A DNA stretch of 64,000 bases from NCBI GenBank assembly GCA_903835655.1, contig CAILNT010000061.1:1-64000 (forward strand), read 5' to 3'. Shown here one piece after another: positions 29,801 through 40,600 of this stretch (within the stretch, counting starts at the first letter, position 1; each line of letters starts with the position of its first letter). A program made the position numbers and the translations under genes. The notes beneath the pieces are model-generated. The model was not told the origin of the DNA and searched no databases. It saw only the letters and a program-made list of their open reading frames with translations. The stretch is from an uncultured Pseudomonadota bacterium. Its GTDB lineage: Bacteria > Pseudomonadota > Gammaproteobacteria > Burkholderiales > Thiobacillaceae.

Positions 29801-30760
29801 CTACATCCTCACCAGCACCGAACCCCAGGTGAAACCGCCACCGAAGGCTTCCATCAGCACCAGCTCGCCGGCCTTGATCCGGCCATCGCGCACCGCGACA
29901 TCCAGGGCCAGCGGCACGGAGGCGGCGGAGGTATTGCCGTGGCCGGCCACGGTGACGATCACCTTGTCCATGCTCATCCCCAATTTCTTGGCAGTAGCCT
30001 GGATGATGCGAATATTTGCCTGGTGCGGCACCAGCCAATCGACATCGCCCTTCTCCAGACCGTTCGCGGCCAGGGTCTCGTCGACGATGGCGTCGAGCGT
30101 CTTGACCGCCATCTTGAACACGGCGTTACCGGCCATGCGCATGTAGGCCGGGCCCTCGCTCCCGCGCGAGACGCCGCCATCGACATAGAGCATGTCTTCA
30201 TAACGCCCGTCGGCATGTAGATGGGTGTTGAGGATGCCGAGGCTTTCGGATGCCTGTAACACCACGGCGCCGGCGCCATCGCCCCAGAGTATGCAGTTGC
30301 CACGGTCGTTCCAGTCGGTGATGCGCGAGAGCGTCTCCGCGCCCACCACCAGGGCGCACTTCACCTGGCCCGAGCGGATGAATTGATCCGCAATCGACAC
30401 CGCGTAGACGAAACCGCTGCATACCGCCTGGACATCGAGGGCGGGGCAGCCGTTGACGATGCCCAGCTTGGCCTGCAACTTACAGGCGGTGCTCGGAAAT
30501 ATCCGGTCCGGCGTGGTGGTAGCGACGACGATCAGGCCGATTTCGCCAGCCTCGATCCCGGCCGCCTCGATCGCCCGCCGCGCCGCATGCAGCGCCAGGT
30601 CGCTGGTGAATTCACCTTCCGCGGCGATGTGGCGTTCGCGTATTCCGGTGCGTTCGAATATCCAGGCGCTGGTGGTATCCACCCGCGCTTCCAGGTCTTT
30701 GTTGGTCAGGATATGGTCGGGCAGATAACTGCCAGTGCCGATGATGCGGGCATGACTCAA
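29801..30760 (-). CDS. fabH: 3-oxoacyl-ACP synthase III (FabH)
   Basis: FabH starts fatty acid synthesis by condensing acetyl-CoA with malonyl-ACP. The 319-residue protein has the Cys-His-Asn triad in [21 protein letters not shown] and [11 protein letters not shown], and ends with [14 protein letters not shown]. The start is the TTG at 30760, giving [19 protein letters not shown] lies about 8 nt upstream. An ATG just inside at 30755 is out of frame. plsX ends 13 nt upstream, so the two are cotranscribed. Confidence 0.95.
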   Translation of the reverse strand: MSHARIIGTGSYLPDHILTNKDLEARVDTTSAWIFERTGIRERHIAAEGEFTSDLALHAARRAIEAAGIEAGEIGLIVVATTTPDRIFPSTACKLQAKLGIVNGCPALDVQAVCSGFVYAVSIADQFIRSGQVKCALVVGAETLSRITDWNDRGNCILWGDGAGAVVLQASESLGILNTHLHADGRYEDMLYVDGGVSRGSEGPAYMRMAGNAVFKMAVKTLDAIVDETLAANGLEKGDVDWLVPHQANIRIIQATAKKLGMSMDKVIVTVAGHGNTSAASVPLALDVAVRDGRIKAGELVLMEAFGGGFTWGSVLVRM

Positions 30761-30773
30761 ACTGCTTCTCCTC

Positions 30774-31796
30774 TCAAACGAGCTCTCCGGCCTGGTGGGC
30801 GCCGACCTGCTCGGCGATGCGGCGCAGCAGGCCACCGCGGACCTCTTCCACCGCCTTGAGGATGGCCTGCTCGAAAGCGAATACGTCGGCCGATCCGTGG
30901 CTCTTGATGATGACACCGTTCAGGCCCAGCAGGCTGGCGCCATTGTAGCGGCGCGGGTCCATCTTGCGTTTGAAGGCGCGAATCACGGGCAGCGCGATCA
31001 AACCGGCCATGCGCGTGAACAGGCTCCGCTTGAACTCCCGGCGCAAGACCTCGGCGATCAGTTTGGCCAGGCCTTCGGAGGATTTCAGCGCGACATTGCC
31101 GACGAAACCATCGCAGACCACCACGTCCACCGTGCCCTTGAAGATATCGTCGCCCTCGACATTGCCGTAGAAGTTAAGCCCGCTGGACCGGAGCAGTTCT
31201 CCGGCCTCCTTGGCGACATCGTTGCCCTTGATGTCTTCCTCGCCTACGTTGAGCAAGCCGACGCTGGGCCGCTCCTTGTGTTCGATTGCCGCGCACAGCG
31301 CCGAGCCCATGATGCCGAACTGCAACAGGTTTTGCGCCGTGCAATCGACATTGGCCCCCAGATCAAGCATATACGTGCTGCCGGTATGCGATGGCAGGGT
31401 CGATGCGATGGCGGGGCGATCGATTCCAGGCAGCGTCTTCAGGACAAAGCGGGAAACCGCCATGAGGGCACCGGTATTGCCGGCAGAAACCCCGGCATCC
31501 GCCTCGCCACGCTTGACCAGGTCGGCGGTCACCCGCATCGAGGAATCCTTCTTGCTGCGCAGCGCGACGGACAGGGGGTCGTCCATCTTGACCACCTCGG
31601 AGGCGTGATGCACCCGCAGGCGCGTGCCCACCTGCACCCGGCGCAATTTCAGTTCCGCGTGGACCGCGTCTTCCAGACCGACCAGGACGATGTTGACGTC
31701 GTCCTCGCGGTGCAGGATGTTCAAGGCTGCCTTGACGGTGACATGAGGACCGTGGTCCCCCCCCATGGCGTCGATGGCAATCGTGATTTCACGCAT
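30774..31796 (-). CDS. plsX: Phosphate acyltransferase PlsX
   Basis: PlsX makes acyl-phosphate from acyl-ACP, the first step to phosphatidic acid with PlsY. The 340-residue protein shows [45 protein letters not shown] and [14 protein letters not shown], all marks of the family. It lies between rpmF and fabH in the conserved rpmF-plsX-fab order, 78 nt after rpmF. It acts at the inner face of the cytoplasmic membrane. Confidence 0.96.
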   Translation of the reverse strand: MREITIAIDAMGGDHGPHVTVKAALNILHREDDVNIVLVGLEDAVHAELKLRRVQVGTRLRVHHASEVVKMDDPLSVALRSKKDSSMRVTADLVKRGEADAGVSAGNTGALMAVSRFVLKTLPGIDRPAIASTLPSHTGSTYMLDLGANVDCTAQNLLQFGIMGSALCAAIEHKERPSVGLLNVGEEDIKGNDVAKEAGELLRSSGLNFYGNVEGDDIFKGTVDVVVCDGFVGNVALKSSEGLAKLIAEVLRREFKRSLFTRMAGLIALPVIRAFKRKMDPRRYNGASLLGLNGVIIKSHGSADVFAFEQAILKAVEEVRGGLLRRIAEQVGAHQAGELV

Positions 31797-31874
31797 ACGC
31801 AGTCAACCCGCCCGAACGGCCACACCCACCCATTATTCGGGACCGATCGGGACGGAGTCGGCTTGCGGGCCGGA

Positions 31875-32060
31875 TCAGCTGTTGTCGCTCTTGGTGTTGA
31901 CCACCTTGCGGCCGCGGTAGAAACCATTGGGACTGATGTGGTGGCGCAGATGGGTCTCGCCCGTGGTCGGCTCCACGGCTGTGCCGGGAACGCTGAGGAA
32001 ATCATGGGCGCGGTGCATGCCACGCTTGGACGGGGATTTTTTGTTTTGTTGTACAGCCAT
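31875..32060 (-). CDS. rpmF: 50S ribosomal protein L32
   Basis: L32 is a small protein of the large ribosomal subunit. The 61-residue chain begins [20 protein letters not shown] and ends with the GRKVV motif. It contains no cysteines, so it is the zinc-free (C-) form. The ATG shares one base with the yceD stop (TGATG), so translation is coupled. The yceD-rpmF-plsX order is conserved across proteobacteria. Confidence 0.97.
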   Translation of the reverse strand: MAVQQNKKSPSKRGMHRAHDFLSVPGTAVEPTTGETHLRHHISPNGFYRGRKVVNTKSDNS

Positions 32061-32518
32061 CAGTGCTCTCCTAGAACATCATCATGCCGCGGGCAGTCTT
32101 CCTCGTGTCGAGGTACTACCGGCAAGCTCAGTAAAATTTCATCTTCGACCAGCATTCGCACATCCATGTGCTCCACGGCCACGATCACGTCCAGCAAAGG
32201 ATCGATCTTCTCCCAACGTTCCATTTCCGCGTCGTTACGAGCGAGAAATATCACCTCCTCGACCCGCAGAGGCTGGACATAGGGACCGAGACAACGCTGG
32301 CAGCGCAGAGTCGGATTCGCATCGATATGCAGGCGCAAGGCGGGACGACCTCCCACCAGCGCGCCTTCCAGGCGATATGTGGCCACACCGGTGACCACAC
32401 CGCCCTCCTCTACCAACTCATCCCGCAAACGATCCACCTCCGCCAGGGCGAACTCACCCCCGAGGCTGGCGGCCTCGCGGGCAAAACGAATGGGATCCAT
32501 CACGGTCTGTGCAGACAT
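32060..32518 (-). CDS. yceD: YceD family protein (DUF177), 23S rRNA accumulation factor
   Basis: YceD/DUF177 proteins are linked to 23S rRNA metabolism and nearly always sit before rpmF. The 152-residue protein has the family core [13 protein letters not shown], an acidic middle part, and the end motif of type [10 protein letters not shown]...C. The ATG at 32518 is the family-like start; an apparent longer frame on this strand extends into the opposite accC-type gene and is spurious. It is divergent from the pyruvate carboxylase genes with 51 nt between the starts. Confidence 0.93.
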   Translation of the reverse strand: MSAQTVMDPIRFAREAASLGGEFALAEVDRLRDELVEEGGVVTGVATYRLEGALVGGRPALRLHIDANPTLRCQRCLGPYVQPLRVEEVIFLARNDAEMERWEKIDPLLDVIVAVEHMDVRMLVEDEILLSLPVVPRHEEDCPRHDDVLGEH

Positions 32519-32569
32519 AAGCCGATAATGATATTGTGTGACGCTTCCAATGTCAAAAACGTCTCCAGC

Positions 32570-33988
32570 GTGATTCGCAAGATACTCATTGCCAACCGGG
32601 GTGAAATCGCGGTTCGCATCGTGCGCGCCTGCAAGGAACTGGGCATCAAGTCGGTGGCCATCTACACCGATGCCGATCGCAGCGCCTTGCATGTAAAAAA
32701 AGCGGACGAGGCCTACAACATCGGTTCCGACCCGGTCGTGGGTTACCTCAATGCCCACAACATCGTCAACCTGGCCGTGGCTTCGGGCTGCGATGCCCTG
32801 CACCCGGGCTATGGTTTCCTCTCGGAAAATCCGGTCCTGGCGGAGGTTTGCGCGCGTCGCGGCATCCGCTTCATCGGCCCCTCCCCCAAGGTCATCGCGC
32901 GCATGGGGGACAAGATTCAGGCAAGACTGGCCATGATCAAGGCCGGGATTCCGGTCATTCCCGGCTCGGACCACAATCTGGCCAGTGTCGAGGAGGCCCG
33001 CGACCTGGCCGGAGGCATCGGCTACCCGGTCATGCTCAAGGCCACCAACGGCGGCGGCGGACGCGGCATTCGCCGTTGCGATTCCGAAGCCGACCTGATG
33101 AAGAACTACGAGCGCGTCGTCTCGGAAGCGAGCAAGGCTTTCGGCAAGCCGGAGATCTTCATCGAGAAATGCGTGGTCAATCCCAAGCACATCGAAGTCC
33201 AGGTCATCGGCGATGCCCACGGCAACACGGTGCACCTCTACGAGCGCGACTGCTCGATCCAGCGGCGCAACCAGAAGCTGATCGAGATCGCCCCCTCGCC
33301 GCAGCTCACCGAAGCGCAGCGCGAATACATCGGTAAGCTGGCGGTGCGCGCGGCCCGCGCCGTGGGCTACGAGAACGCCGGCACGGTGGAATTTCTCCTC
33401 GACGCCGACAATCAGTTCTACTTCATGGAGATGAACACACGCCTCCAGGTGGAACACACGATCACGGAAACCATCACCGGCATCGACATCGTCCAGGAGC
33501 AGATCCGCATCGCCTCCGGCTTGACCCTGCAATACAAGCAGGAAGACATCCACCACCGCGGTTTCGCGATGGAATTCCGGATCAACGCGGAAGACCCGCA
33601 AAATGGCTTCCTCCCCAGCTTCGGCCGCATCTCCCGCTACTACGCGCCAGGGGGGCCGGGCGTGCGCACGGATGCCGCGATCTACTCCGGCTACGTCATC
33701 CCCCCTTATTACGACTCGATGTGCGCCAAGATCACGGTCTGGGCACTGAACTGGGAAGGCGTGATGGCGCGCGGACTACGCACCCTGGATGACATGGTCG
33801 TCTACGGTGTCAAGACCACGATTCCCTACTACAAGGAAATCCTCAAGAACGAGGAGTTCCGCACCGGACGCTTCAATACCAGCTTCGTGGAAGCGCACCC
33901 GGAGCTATTGAACTACGCGGTACGCCGCCCTCCGGAACTGACCGCGGCCGCCATCTCGGCGGCCATCGCCGCCCACCTAGGCATGTAA
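32570..33988 (+). CDS. pycA: Pyruvate carboxylase subunit A (biotin carboxylase)
   Basis: This subunit carboxylates biotin with ATP and bicarbonate. The 472-residue protein is a full biotin carboxylase: N-domain IRKILIANRGEIAVRI, ATP-grasp with the glycine-rich loop GGGGRGIRR, MEMNTRLQVEHTITE and the C-domain FRINAEDP. It resembles AccC, but the next gene, 10 nt downstream, encodes the carboxyltransferase and biotin carrier of pyruvate carboxylase, so PycA is the better name. I used the GTG at 32570, which gives the family N-terminus; an ATG at 32528 adds 14 residues. Neither has a strong Shine-Dalgarno. Confidence 0.9.
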   Translation: MIRKILIANRGEIAVRIVRACKELGIKSVAIYTDADRSALHVKKADEAYNIGSDPVVGYLNAHNIVNLAVASGCDALHPGYGFLSENPVLAEVCARRGIRFIGPSPKVIARMGDKIQARLAMIKAGIPVIPGSDHNLASVEEARDLAGGIGYPVMLKATNGGGGRGIRRCDSEADLMKNYERVVSEASKAFGKPEIFIEKCVVNPKHIEVQVIGDAHGNTVHLYERDCSIQRRNQKLIEIAPSPQLTEAQREYIGKLAVRAARAVGYENAGTVEFLLDADNQFYFMEMNTRLQVEHTITETITGIDIVQEQIRIASGLTLQYKQEDIHHRGFAMEFRINAEDPQNGFLPSFGRISRYYAPGGPGVRTDAAIYSGYVIPPYYDSMCAKITVWALNWEGVMARGLRTLDDMVVYGVKTTIPYYKEILKNEEFRTGRFNTSFVEAHPELLNYAVRRPPELTAAAISAAIAAHLGM

Positions 33989-33998
33989 CGGAAATATC

Positions 33999-35852
33999 AT
34001 GGCTAAAGTACACATCTCCGACCTCGTCCTGCGCGACGGCCACCAGTCTCTCATCGCCACGCGCATGCGCACCGAGGACATGCTGCCGATCTGCGGCAAA
34101 CTCGACCGCGCGGGCTTCTGGTCCCTGGAAGCCTGGGGCGGCGCCACTTTTGACGCCTGCGTGCGCTTCCTCAAGGAAGACCCGTGGGAACGCCTGAAGA
34201 AACTGCGCCGGGCGCTGCCCAACACCCGGATCAACATGCTGCTGCGCGGCCAGAATCTGCTGGGCTACCGCCACTACGCCGACGATGTGGTGCGCGCCTT
34301 CGTGCGCAAGTCTGCCGACAACGGCGTCGACGTGTTCCGCGTGTTCGACGCCATGAACGACACTCGTAACATGCGGGTCTCCATCGAAGCGGTGAAAATG
34401 GCCGGCAAGCATGCCCAGGGTGCGATTTCCTACACCGTGAGCCCGGTGCACGACGTCCCCTATTTCGTCGCCATGGCGCAGACTCTGGCCGAGATGGGCG
34501 TGGACTCCATCGCCATCAAGGACATGGCAGGCCTGCTCACCCCCTACGCCGCATTCGACCTGGTGCAAGCCATCAAGGCCGCAACCAACCTGCCGATCAA
34601 CACCCATAGCCACGCCACCGCGGGCCTCTCCACCATGGTGCACATGAAGGCCGTGGAAGCCGGCGCCGAAATCATCGATTGTTGCAATTCCGCGTTTTCC
34701 GAAGGGGCCAGTCATGCCACCACGGAGAGCATGGTCGCCGCCTTGCAAGGCTCGGCCTACGACACCGGCCTCGACTTGCAGTTGCTCCAGGAAATCGCCG
34801 CCTACTTCCGCGAAGTGCGGAAGAAATACTGGCAGTTCGAGATGGAAGCCCGCCTGGTCGACACCCGCATCCTGGTTTCACAAGTGCCAGGCGGCATGAT
34901 CTCCAACCTGTCCAACCAGTTGAAGGAACAAGGTGCGCTCTCCCGCATGGATGACGTCATGCTGGAGATCCCGCGGGTGCGAGAAGACCTGGGCTACCCA
35001 CCCCTGGTCACGCCCACCTCGCAGATCGTAGGCACCCAGGCCGTGCTCAATGTGCTCACCGGCGGGCGCTACAAGTCGGTCACCAACGAGGTGAAAAACT
35101 ATCTGCTCGGCCGCTACGGCGCGGCTCCAGGCAGGGTCAACGAACAAGTCAAGAAACTGGCCGTGGGTAATCAGGACGTCATCACCTGTCGCCCCGCCGA
35201 CCTGATCGGTGATGAGCTCGAGCGGTTGCGTACCGAGGCCGAAGGCCTGACCAAGTGTGACGAGGACGTACTCACCTACGCCATGTTCCCGGATCTGGCG
35301 CGCACCTTCCTGCAGGAGCGCGCGGCCGGCAGCTTGACACCGGAGCCGCTGCTGCCGCCGGAAGCCCGCGAAGCCGCGACCTGCCCGGCCTACTTCGCCC
35401 CCAGCGAATTCAACGTCACCCTGCACGGCGAGACTTACCACATCCGCATCAGTGGTACCGGCCACGCCGGGGATAACATCCGCCCGTTCTTCGTGCATGT
35501 GGATGGCGTCTCGGAAGAGGTGCGCGTGGAGACGCTGGATGAGATCGAGGTCACCCCCGGTGGCGGTGCCCGTGCGAGTGCCGGCAAGAAGGCCGCTCCA
35601 GGAGGCACCAAGGCGCGCCCGCGACCGACCCATGCCGGCCATGTCACCACGGCGATGCCAGGCAGCATCGTCGACGTCCTGGTGAAAATCGGTCAAAAGG
35701 TCAAGGCGGGCGATGGCGTACTGGTGATCGAAGCCATGAAGATGGAAAACGAGATCCAGTCCGCTGTCACTGGCACCGTGGTCGCCATCCATGTCGCCAA
35801 GGGCGACGTGGTGACGCCCGATCAAGTGTTGGTGGAAATTCAACCGGATTGA
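33999..35852 (+). CDS. pycB: Pyruvate carboxylase subunit B (carboxyltransferase-biotin carrier)
   Basis: PycB moves CO2 from carboxybiotin to pyruvate, making oxaloacetate to refill the TCA cycle. Residues 1-270 form the HMGL-like TIM barrel with VLRDGHQSL, the carboxylated lysine in SIAIKDMAGLL and metal histidines in NTHSHATAG. The PYC/OAD conserved domain follows, then a glycine/alanine/lysine-rich linker (about 525-545) and a biotinyl domain with the EAMKMEN attachment lysine. It looks like the OadA alpha subunit, but no membrane OadB or OadG gene is nearby, which favours pyruvate carboxylase. Confidence 0.9.
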   Translation: MAKVHISDLVLRDGHQSLIATRMRTEDMLPICGKLDRAGFWSLEAWGGATFDACVRFLKEDPWERLKKLRRALPNTRINMLLRGQNLLGYRHYADDVVRAFVRKSADNGVDVFRVFDAMNDTRNMRVSIEAVKMAGKHAQGAISYTVSPVHDVPYFVAMAQTLAEMGVDSIAIKDMAGLLTPYAAFDLVQAIKAATNLPINTHSHATAGLSTMVHMKAVEAGAEIIDCCNSAFSEGASHATTESMVAALQGSAYDTGLDLQLLQEIAAYFREVRKKYWQFEMEARLVDTRILVSQVPGGMISNLSNQLKEQGALSRMDDVMLEIPRVREDLGYPPLVTPTSQIVGTQAVLNVLTGGRYKSVTNEVKNYLLGRYGAAPGRVNEQVKKLAVGNQDVITCRPADLIGDELERLRTEAEGLTKCDEDVLTYAMFPDLARTFLQERAAGSLTPEPLLPPEAREAATCPAYFAPSEFNVTLHGETYHIRISGTGHAGDNIRPFFVHVDGVSEEVRVETLDEIEVTPGGGARASAGKKAAPGGTKARPRPTHAGHVTTAMPGSIVDVLVKIGQKVKAGDGVLVIEAMKMENEIQSAVTGTVVAIHVAKGDVVTPDQVLVEIQPD

Positions 35853-35855
35853 CTC

Positions 35856-35878
35856 TGTAGGAGCGGGTTTGCCCGCGA
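35856..35878 (+). repeat. REP-like palindromic element
   Basis: The sequence GTAGGAGCGGGTTTGCCCGCGA matches the classical REP consensus GGAGCGGGCTTGCCCGCGA with one change. Its GCGGG/CCCGC stem is intact. It starts 4 nt after the pycB stop and ends 12 nt before the maf start, so it sits in the junction and may stabilise the pyc mRNA 3' end. Better copy at 40877, degenerate copy at 14850. Confidence 0.75.
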
Positions 35879-35890
35879 TTGAAGTTATTC

Positions 35891-36469
35891 TTGAAACTCG
35901 TCCTCGCCTCCACCTCCCCCTATCGCCGCGAGCTCCTGGCGCGACTGGGCATAGCGTTCGAAGTCGCTGCGCCCGATGTTGACGAAACCCCGCTGCCGGG
36001 CGAGTCGCCGGACGAGACCGCGCAACGGCTATCCGTGCTGAAGGCACAGGCCGTGGCCAGGCAGTACCCGGATGCCCTGATCATCGGTTCCGATCAGGTG
36101 GCACTGCTCGAAGGCGTGCAACTGGGCAAGCCGGGCACGCACGAGAAGGCGGTGGCGCAACTGCGATCCATGCGCGGCAAGGCACTGGAATTCCATACCG
36201 CGCTGACCCTGTTCAACGCCCGAACCGGCAACCTGCAAACCACCAACGTGCCGGTACGCCTGGTGATGCGCAATTACACGGACGCGCAGATCGAGAATTA
36301 TCTGCGCCGCGACCAGCCCTACAACTGCTGCGGTAGCGCCAGGAGCGAATCCTTGGGGATAGCCCTGATCGCCCGTTTCGAGACCGAGGACCCCAATGCG
36401 CTGATCGGCCTGCCGCTCATCAAACTCACCGAGATGCTCGCCCGCGAAGGCCTGGACGTACTCGGCTAG
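35891..36469 (+). CDS. Maf-family nucleotide pyrophosphatase (YceF-like, 7-methyl-GTP type)
   Basis: Maf/HAM1-like proteins hydrolyse non-canonical or methylated nucleoside triphosphates. The 192-residue protein has LVLASTSPYRRELLARLG at the start, PDVDETP, the catalytic aspartate in IIGSDQVA, and LPLIKLTEML. The GSARSESLGI segment is that of the YceF subgroup, which prefers 7-methyl-GTP. Start: TTG at 35891, which aligns with the family N-terminus; another TTG at 35879 is possible. In E. coli yceF neighbours yceD, which is on the other side of pyc here. Confidence 0.9.
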   Translation: MKLVLASTSPYRRELLARLGIAFEVAAPDVDETPLPGESPDETAQRLSVLKAQAVARQYPDALIIGSDQVALLEGVQLGKPGTHEKAVAQLRSMRGKALEFHTALTLFNARTGNLQTTNVPVRLVMRNYTDAQIENYLRRDQPYNCCGSARSESLGIALIARFETEDPNALIGLPLIKLTEMLAREGLDVLG

Positions 36470-36502
36470 CAAGCCGTGACGTGTTTGCAGGGGCTCGCAG
36501 CC

Positions 36503-36508
36503 TATAAT
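36503..36508 (+). promoter_or_regulatory. Candidate sigma-70 -10 element upstream of the solute-binding gene
   Basis: A perfect TATAAT lies 32 nt upstream of the TTG start at 36540, in the 70-nt gap after maf. No good -35 hexamer is seen at the right distance (GTGACG at 36477 would need a 20-nt spacer). It could drive the binding protein-kinase pair independently of maf. Confidence 0.5.
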
Positions 36509-36539
36509 ATGCCAGCCTTTTGCGCAGAGGAGTCGGCAC

Positions 36540-37661
36540 TTGTTTCCGTCCGTTGGGAATGGCATGAATCCCGCCTTGCCAGGCGATATCGCATCGGGGC
36601 AGGAGGCCGTCGTTCCCGTGCGGCCGGGGCGTGCGCGCGCGGGTTGCGGGACGACCTCGACACGGTTTGAATCCGCTGCGCGCGGCGGTTCGCGGGGCCT
36701 CTTGGCGTTATGGTTGCTGGTGTTCCTGTCGTTTTTCGGAATGCCCGACGCCCCCGCAGCGGAACCGCTCAGGCTTTCGGTTTCGTTGACGCCGCTGTCG
36801 CTGCCCATTTTCGTTGCCCAGCGCCAGGGCTATTTCACCGCGGAGGGCCTGGCTCTCAAGGTCGACGAGGTGATCGGCGGGCACCGCAGCCTGCAACAAG
36901 TCATGGAAGGGTCGGCCGACCTGGCGACCTGTTCGGAAGCCGTGGTCATGTTCAACAGTTTCCAGCGCCAGCCGTATGCCGTGATCGCCACCTTCGTCAC
37001 CAGCGATGACGACGTGAAGGTCATCACCCGCGCCGACACGGGCATTACCCGGCCGCAGCAACTCGTGGGCAAGCGCATCGCAACCGTGGTCGGATCTGCC
37101 GGCCATTACTACCTGGACACGCTGCTGCTGTTGAACGGCGTCGACCCGAAGACGGTTCAAGTCAGCAATATCCAACCCGAAGCCATGATGGAAGCCTTGA
37201 GGCAGGGTAAGGTAGACGCCCTCAGCATCTGGGAGCCTTACCCGTTCAAAACGCTAACGACGGTTCCCGCGAGCAGGCCACTGGCGAAATCCGGCGGCTA
37301 CACGGAAAACTTCAACCTCATCGCACACAGGAGGCTGATTGGGGTTCGCGACGGCGACCTCGTCAAACTGCTGCGTGCCCTGGACCATGCACAACGGTTC
37401 ATCAAGGACGAGCCCTTGAAAGCCCAGGCCATACTGCGCGAGCGACTCCACGTCGACCAGTCGTTCATCGACTGGATCTGGCCGCGCTACAACTATCGCC
37501 TCACCCTGGCGCAGTCGCTACTCACCACGATGGAAGGCGAGGCCCGTTGGGCGGTAGCGGAAGGCTATGTCGCCGGCAAGCACTCACCGAACTATCTGGA
37601 CTTCGTCTACACCAAGCCGTTGCGCCAGGTTCGCCCTGGTGCGGTCAGCATCGACGATTGA
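36540..37661 (+). CDS. Periplasmic solute-binding protein (NMT1/THI5-SsuA type) paired with a kinase
   Basis: This 373-residue protein belongs to the NMT1/THI5-like or SsuA/TauA solute-binding group. Marks include LSLPIFVAQRQGYFTAEGL near the N-lobe, GSADLATCSE, GKRIATVVGSAGHYYLDTLL and GKVDALSIWEPYP. A hydrophobic export or anchor segment (about 54-72) follows an unusually long, basic N-terminal stretch. I used the TTG at 36540 because AGGAG lies about 8 nt upstream. No ABC permease or ATPase gene is near. The hybrid kinase gene begins 3 nt after its stop, so it probably acts as a sensor component that presents a ligand to that kinase. The ligand is unknown. Confidence 0.85.
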   Translation: MFPSVGNGMNPALPGDIASGQEAVVPVRPGRARAGCGTTSTRFESAARGGSRGLLALWLLVFLSFFGMPDAPAAEPLRLSVSLTPLSLPIFVAQRQGYFTAEGLALKVDEVIGGHRSLQQVMEGSADLATCSEAVVMFNSFQRQPYAVIATFVTSDDDVKVITRADTGITRPQQLVGKRIATVVGSAGHYYLDTLLLLNGVDPKTVQVSNIQPEAMMEALRQGKVDALSIWEPYPFKTLTTVPASRPLAKSGGYTENFNLIAHRRLIGVRDGDLVKLLRALDHAQRFIKDEPLKAQAILRERLHVDQSFIDWIWPRYNYRLTLAQSLLTTMEGEARWAVAEGYVAGKHSPNYLDFVYTKPLRQVRPGAVSIDD

Positions 37662-37664
37662 CCC

Positions 37665-40600
37665 ATGCGAATCAGAACACTGCTGAGCATTTCCGTCCTG
37701 GCCTCCATTCTGATGGTGATGGGCCTGGGCGTTGCCAACTGGTTCATCACGCTCAAGTTGACCGAAATATCCCATGCACAGGAACGGGCGCAGACCTTCT
37801 CTCTCGACGTATCCGACCTGGTCGCCCTCACCCACGAATACGCCACGTATTCCGAGGAGAGGGCGGCGCAACAATGGTGGAAACACCACGCCAGGATCAT
37901 GGGTGCGCTCGAAACTCGGGCGAACGACCATCCCCCGGCATCCGCCGAGGCGATCGTCCAGGCCAGGGCGCTCGCCGAGATATTCCAAAGACTGGTCGCC
38001 GCGAGTTCGGGCACGGGCGACCTGAGGGCGCGTCAACTCAACCTTCTGGTGAGCCAGTTGGTCACCAACACCCAGTTTCTTAGAGAAACGGCGGAACGCT
38101 GGGCCGATGAGGAACTAGCACTCCACCGCCACACGGAACGGGTGTTTCACATTCTGGCCGTCGCCATTCCCGCGCTGATGCTGCTGATCCTGGTTGTCCT
38201 GGCCATGCTCCTGTACCGGCGTGTCCTGCGCCCCTTGTCCGGGCTTCACCGCGCCGTCCTCGCCGTAGCGCAGGGTGACTTGACTCAGCACAGCGCCATC
38301 GCGGCTCGGGATGAGTTGGGCGATCTATCGCGTACATTCGATGCGATGGCCGTGGACCTCGTGACACGGTTACGGCAGGAAATCGCGGAACGCATCCAGG
38401 CGGCGCAGATATTGGCCGATAGGGAATTGGATCTGGCGGAGGCGCAACGCATCGCCCATATCGGCAGTTGGCGCTGGGATGCCAGGACGGATGCCGTCGT
38501 GGCGTCCGAGGAAGTTTGCCGTATCTACAAACGAGCCTCCATCCCGCCGTTTGCGCAGCAGCGCGGGGTCATGTACCCCACGCAGGCATGGGAAATTATA
38601 AATACTGCCGTGCAACACGCCGCCCGGACAGGAACGGGCTACGACCTGGAACTACCCGCGCTATGCGGCGATGGCAGCCAAATCTGGATACACACACGCG
38701 CCGACCCGATGTGTGACGCGAGCGGCGATGTCGTGGGGTTGCGCGGCACGGTGCAGGACATCACCGAGCGCAAACAGGCAGAGATCGCCCTGCATCTGAG
38801 CGAGCAACGTTTCCACCAGCTATTCGACCATACCGACGCAGTAGCCATCCTGGGCTACAAGCCGGGCGGCATCGTGACCTACTGGAACCAGGCATCCGAG
38901 AAGGCCTATGGTTACTCGGCCGGGGAGGCTCTGGGGCGCAACCTGCTCGACCTGATCCTCCCGGAGGAAATGCATGAAAAAATCGAGGGCTCCATCCACT
39001 CTACGTTCGAGGCCGGCCTTCCCTCCGGTCGCCTGCTCCTCAAGCACAAACTGGGGCATTCCGTACCTAGCTACCTGAGCCACACCGTCGTCAAGGTCGA
39101 GAGGCAAAGCCCGGAATTTTTCTGCATGGGCATCGACCTTAGCAACCTGGAACAGGCCGAGGAGAATGTACGCAAGCTCACGGAAGCCGTGGCCCAGAAT
39201 CCGAACAGCATCATGATCACCGATACCGAGGGCCGTATCGAGTACGTCAACCTCGCTTTCACCGAGACCACCGGTTACTCTTTCGACGAAGCCCAAGGGC
39301 AGCCCGCCGGTTTTCTCGGAGAGGAGCTCACACCGGCCGCGACCTATGAGGGCCTGTGGTCGACCGTCAAGGGTGGAGGTGCCTGGCATGGAGAATTCAT
39401 CAACCGCAAGAAAGACGGCAGCCCCCAGTTCGTCAATGCCCATATCGCGCCCATCCGCCGGGTGGATGGGCGGGTCAGCCACTACGTCGCCATACACGAA
39501 GACATCACCGAGAAGAAACGCAACGCGGAAGAACTCGACCACCACCGCCACCATCTCGAAGAAATGCTGGCCGAACGTAGCGGCGACCTGATCCGCGCCA
39601 ATGCGGAACTGGTCGTGGCGCGCGATGCGGCTGAAGCCGCGAGCCGCGCAAAAAGCATCTTCCTGGCCAATATGAGCCACGAACTGCGCACCCCCATGAA
39701 TGCCATCATGGGCATGACCGACCTGGCCCTGCGCCACGCAACCGATTCAAAGTTACGCGCCCAGCTCACCAAGGTCACCCAGGCATCGCAGCACCTGCTT
39801 CATGTCATCAACGACATCCTCGACATCTCCAAGATCGAGGCCGAGCGGCTCACCCTCGAACAGGTCGACTTCAAGCTCGGCGAGGTACTGGAAACGCTCA
39901 TGAGCCTGATCGGCAACAAGGCCGTGGAAAAGGGGCTCAAGCTGCATTCCGACCTGCCACAGGACATCGCCCACTTGTCACTCGTGGGCGATCCCTTGCG
40001 TCTGGGCCAGATCATGCTCAACCTCGCCGGCAACGCGGTCAAGTTCACCGCCCAGGGTAGCATCACCCTGCGTATCCGCATGTTGGAGGAAAGCCCGCAT
40101 GGCGTGCTGCTGCGCTGCGAAGTAGAGGACACCGGCATCGGCATAGCCGCCCTGGATCAGCAGCGGCTGTTCACCGCTTTCGAGCAGGCGGACGGCTCGA
40201 TGACCCGCAAGTACGGCGGCACGGGTCTGGGCCTGGCGATCAGCAAGCGGCTGGCGCAGTTGATGGGCGGAGAAATCGGGGTGGAAAGCCAGGCCGAATC
40301 GGGCAGCACCTTCTGGTTTACCTTCCGACTGGGCAAGGGCCACGGCGCGGCACCGGCCGCGGTGATCGAGCACGATACGGCGGAAGTGCGGCTAAGAACG
40401 CGTTACGCGGGTGCTCGCATCCTGCTGGCCGAAGACGAGCCGATCAATCAGGAGGTATCGAGGGAACTGCTGGAAGATGTCGGTCTCGTGGTGGATCTGG
40501 CCGAAGATGGCGTCCAGGCGGTGGAAATGGCACGAAACTCCGGGTACGCACTGATATTGATGGACATGCAGATGCCGAACCTCAATGGCCTGGATGCGAC

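Noticed and set aside
33999-35852. Oxaloacetate decarboxylase Na+ pump alpha subunit (OadA)
   Set aside because: No OadB or OadG membrane genes are adjacent, while a biotin carboxylase gene is; pyruvate carboxylase subunit B fits better.
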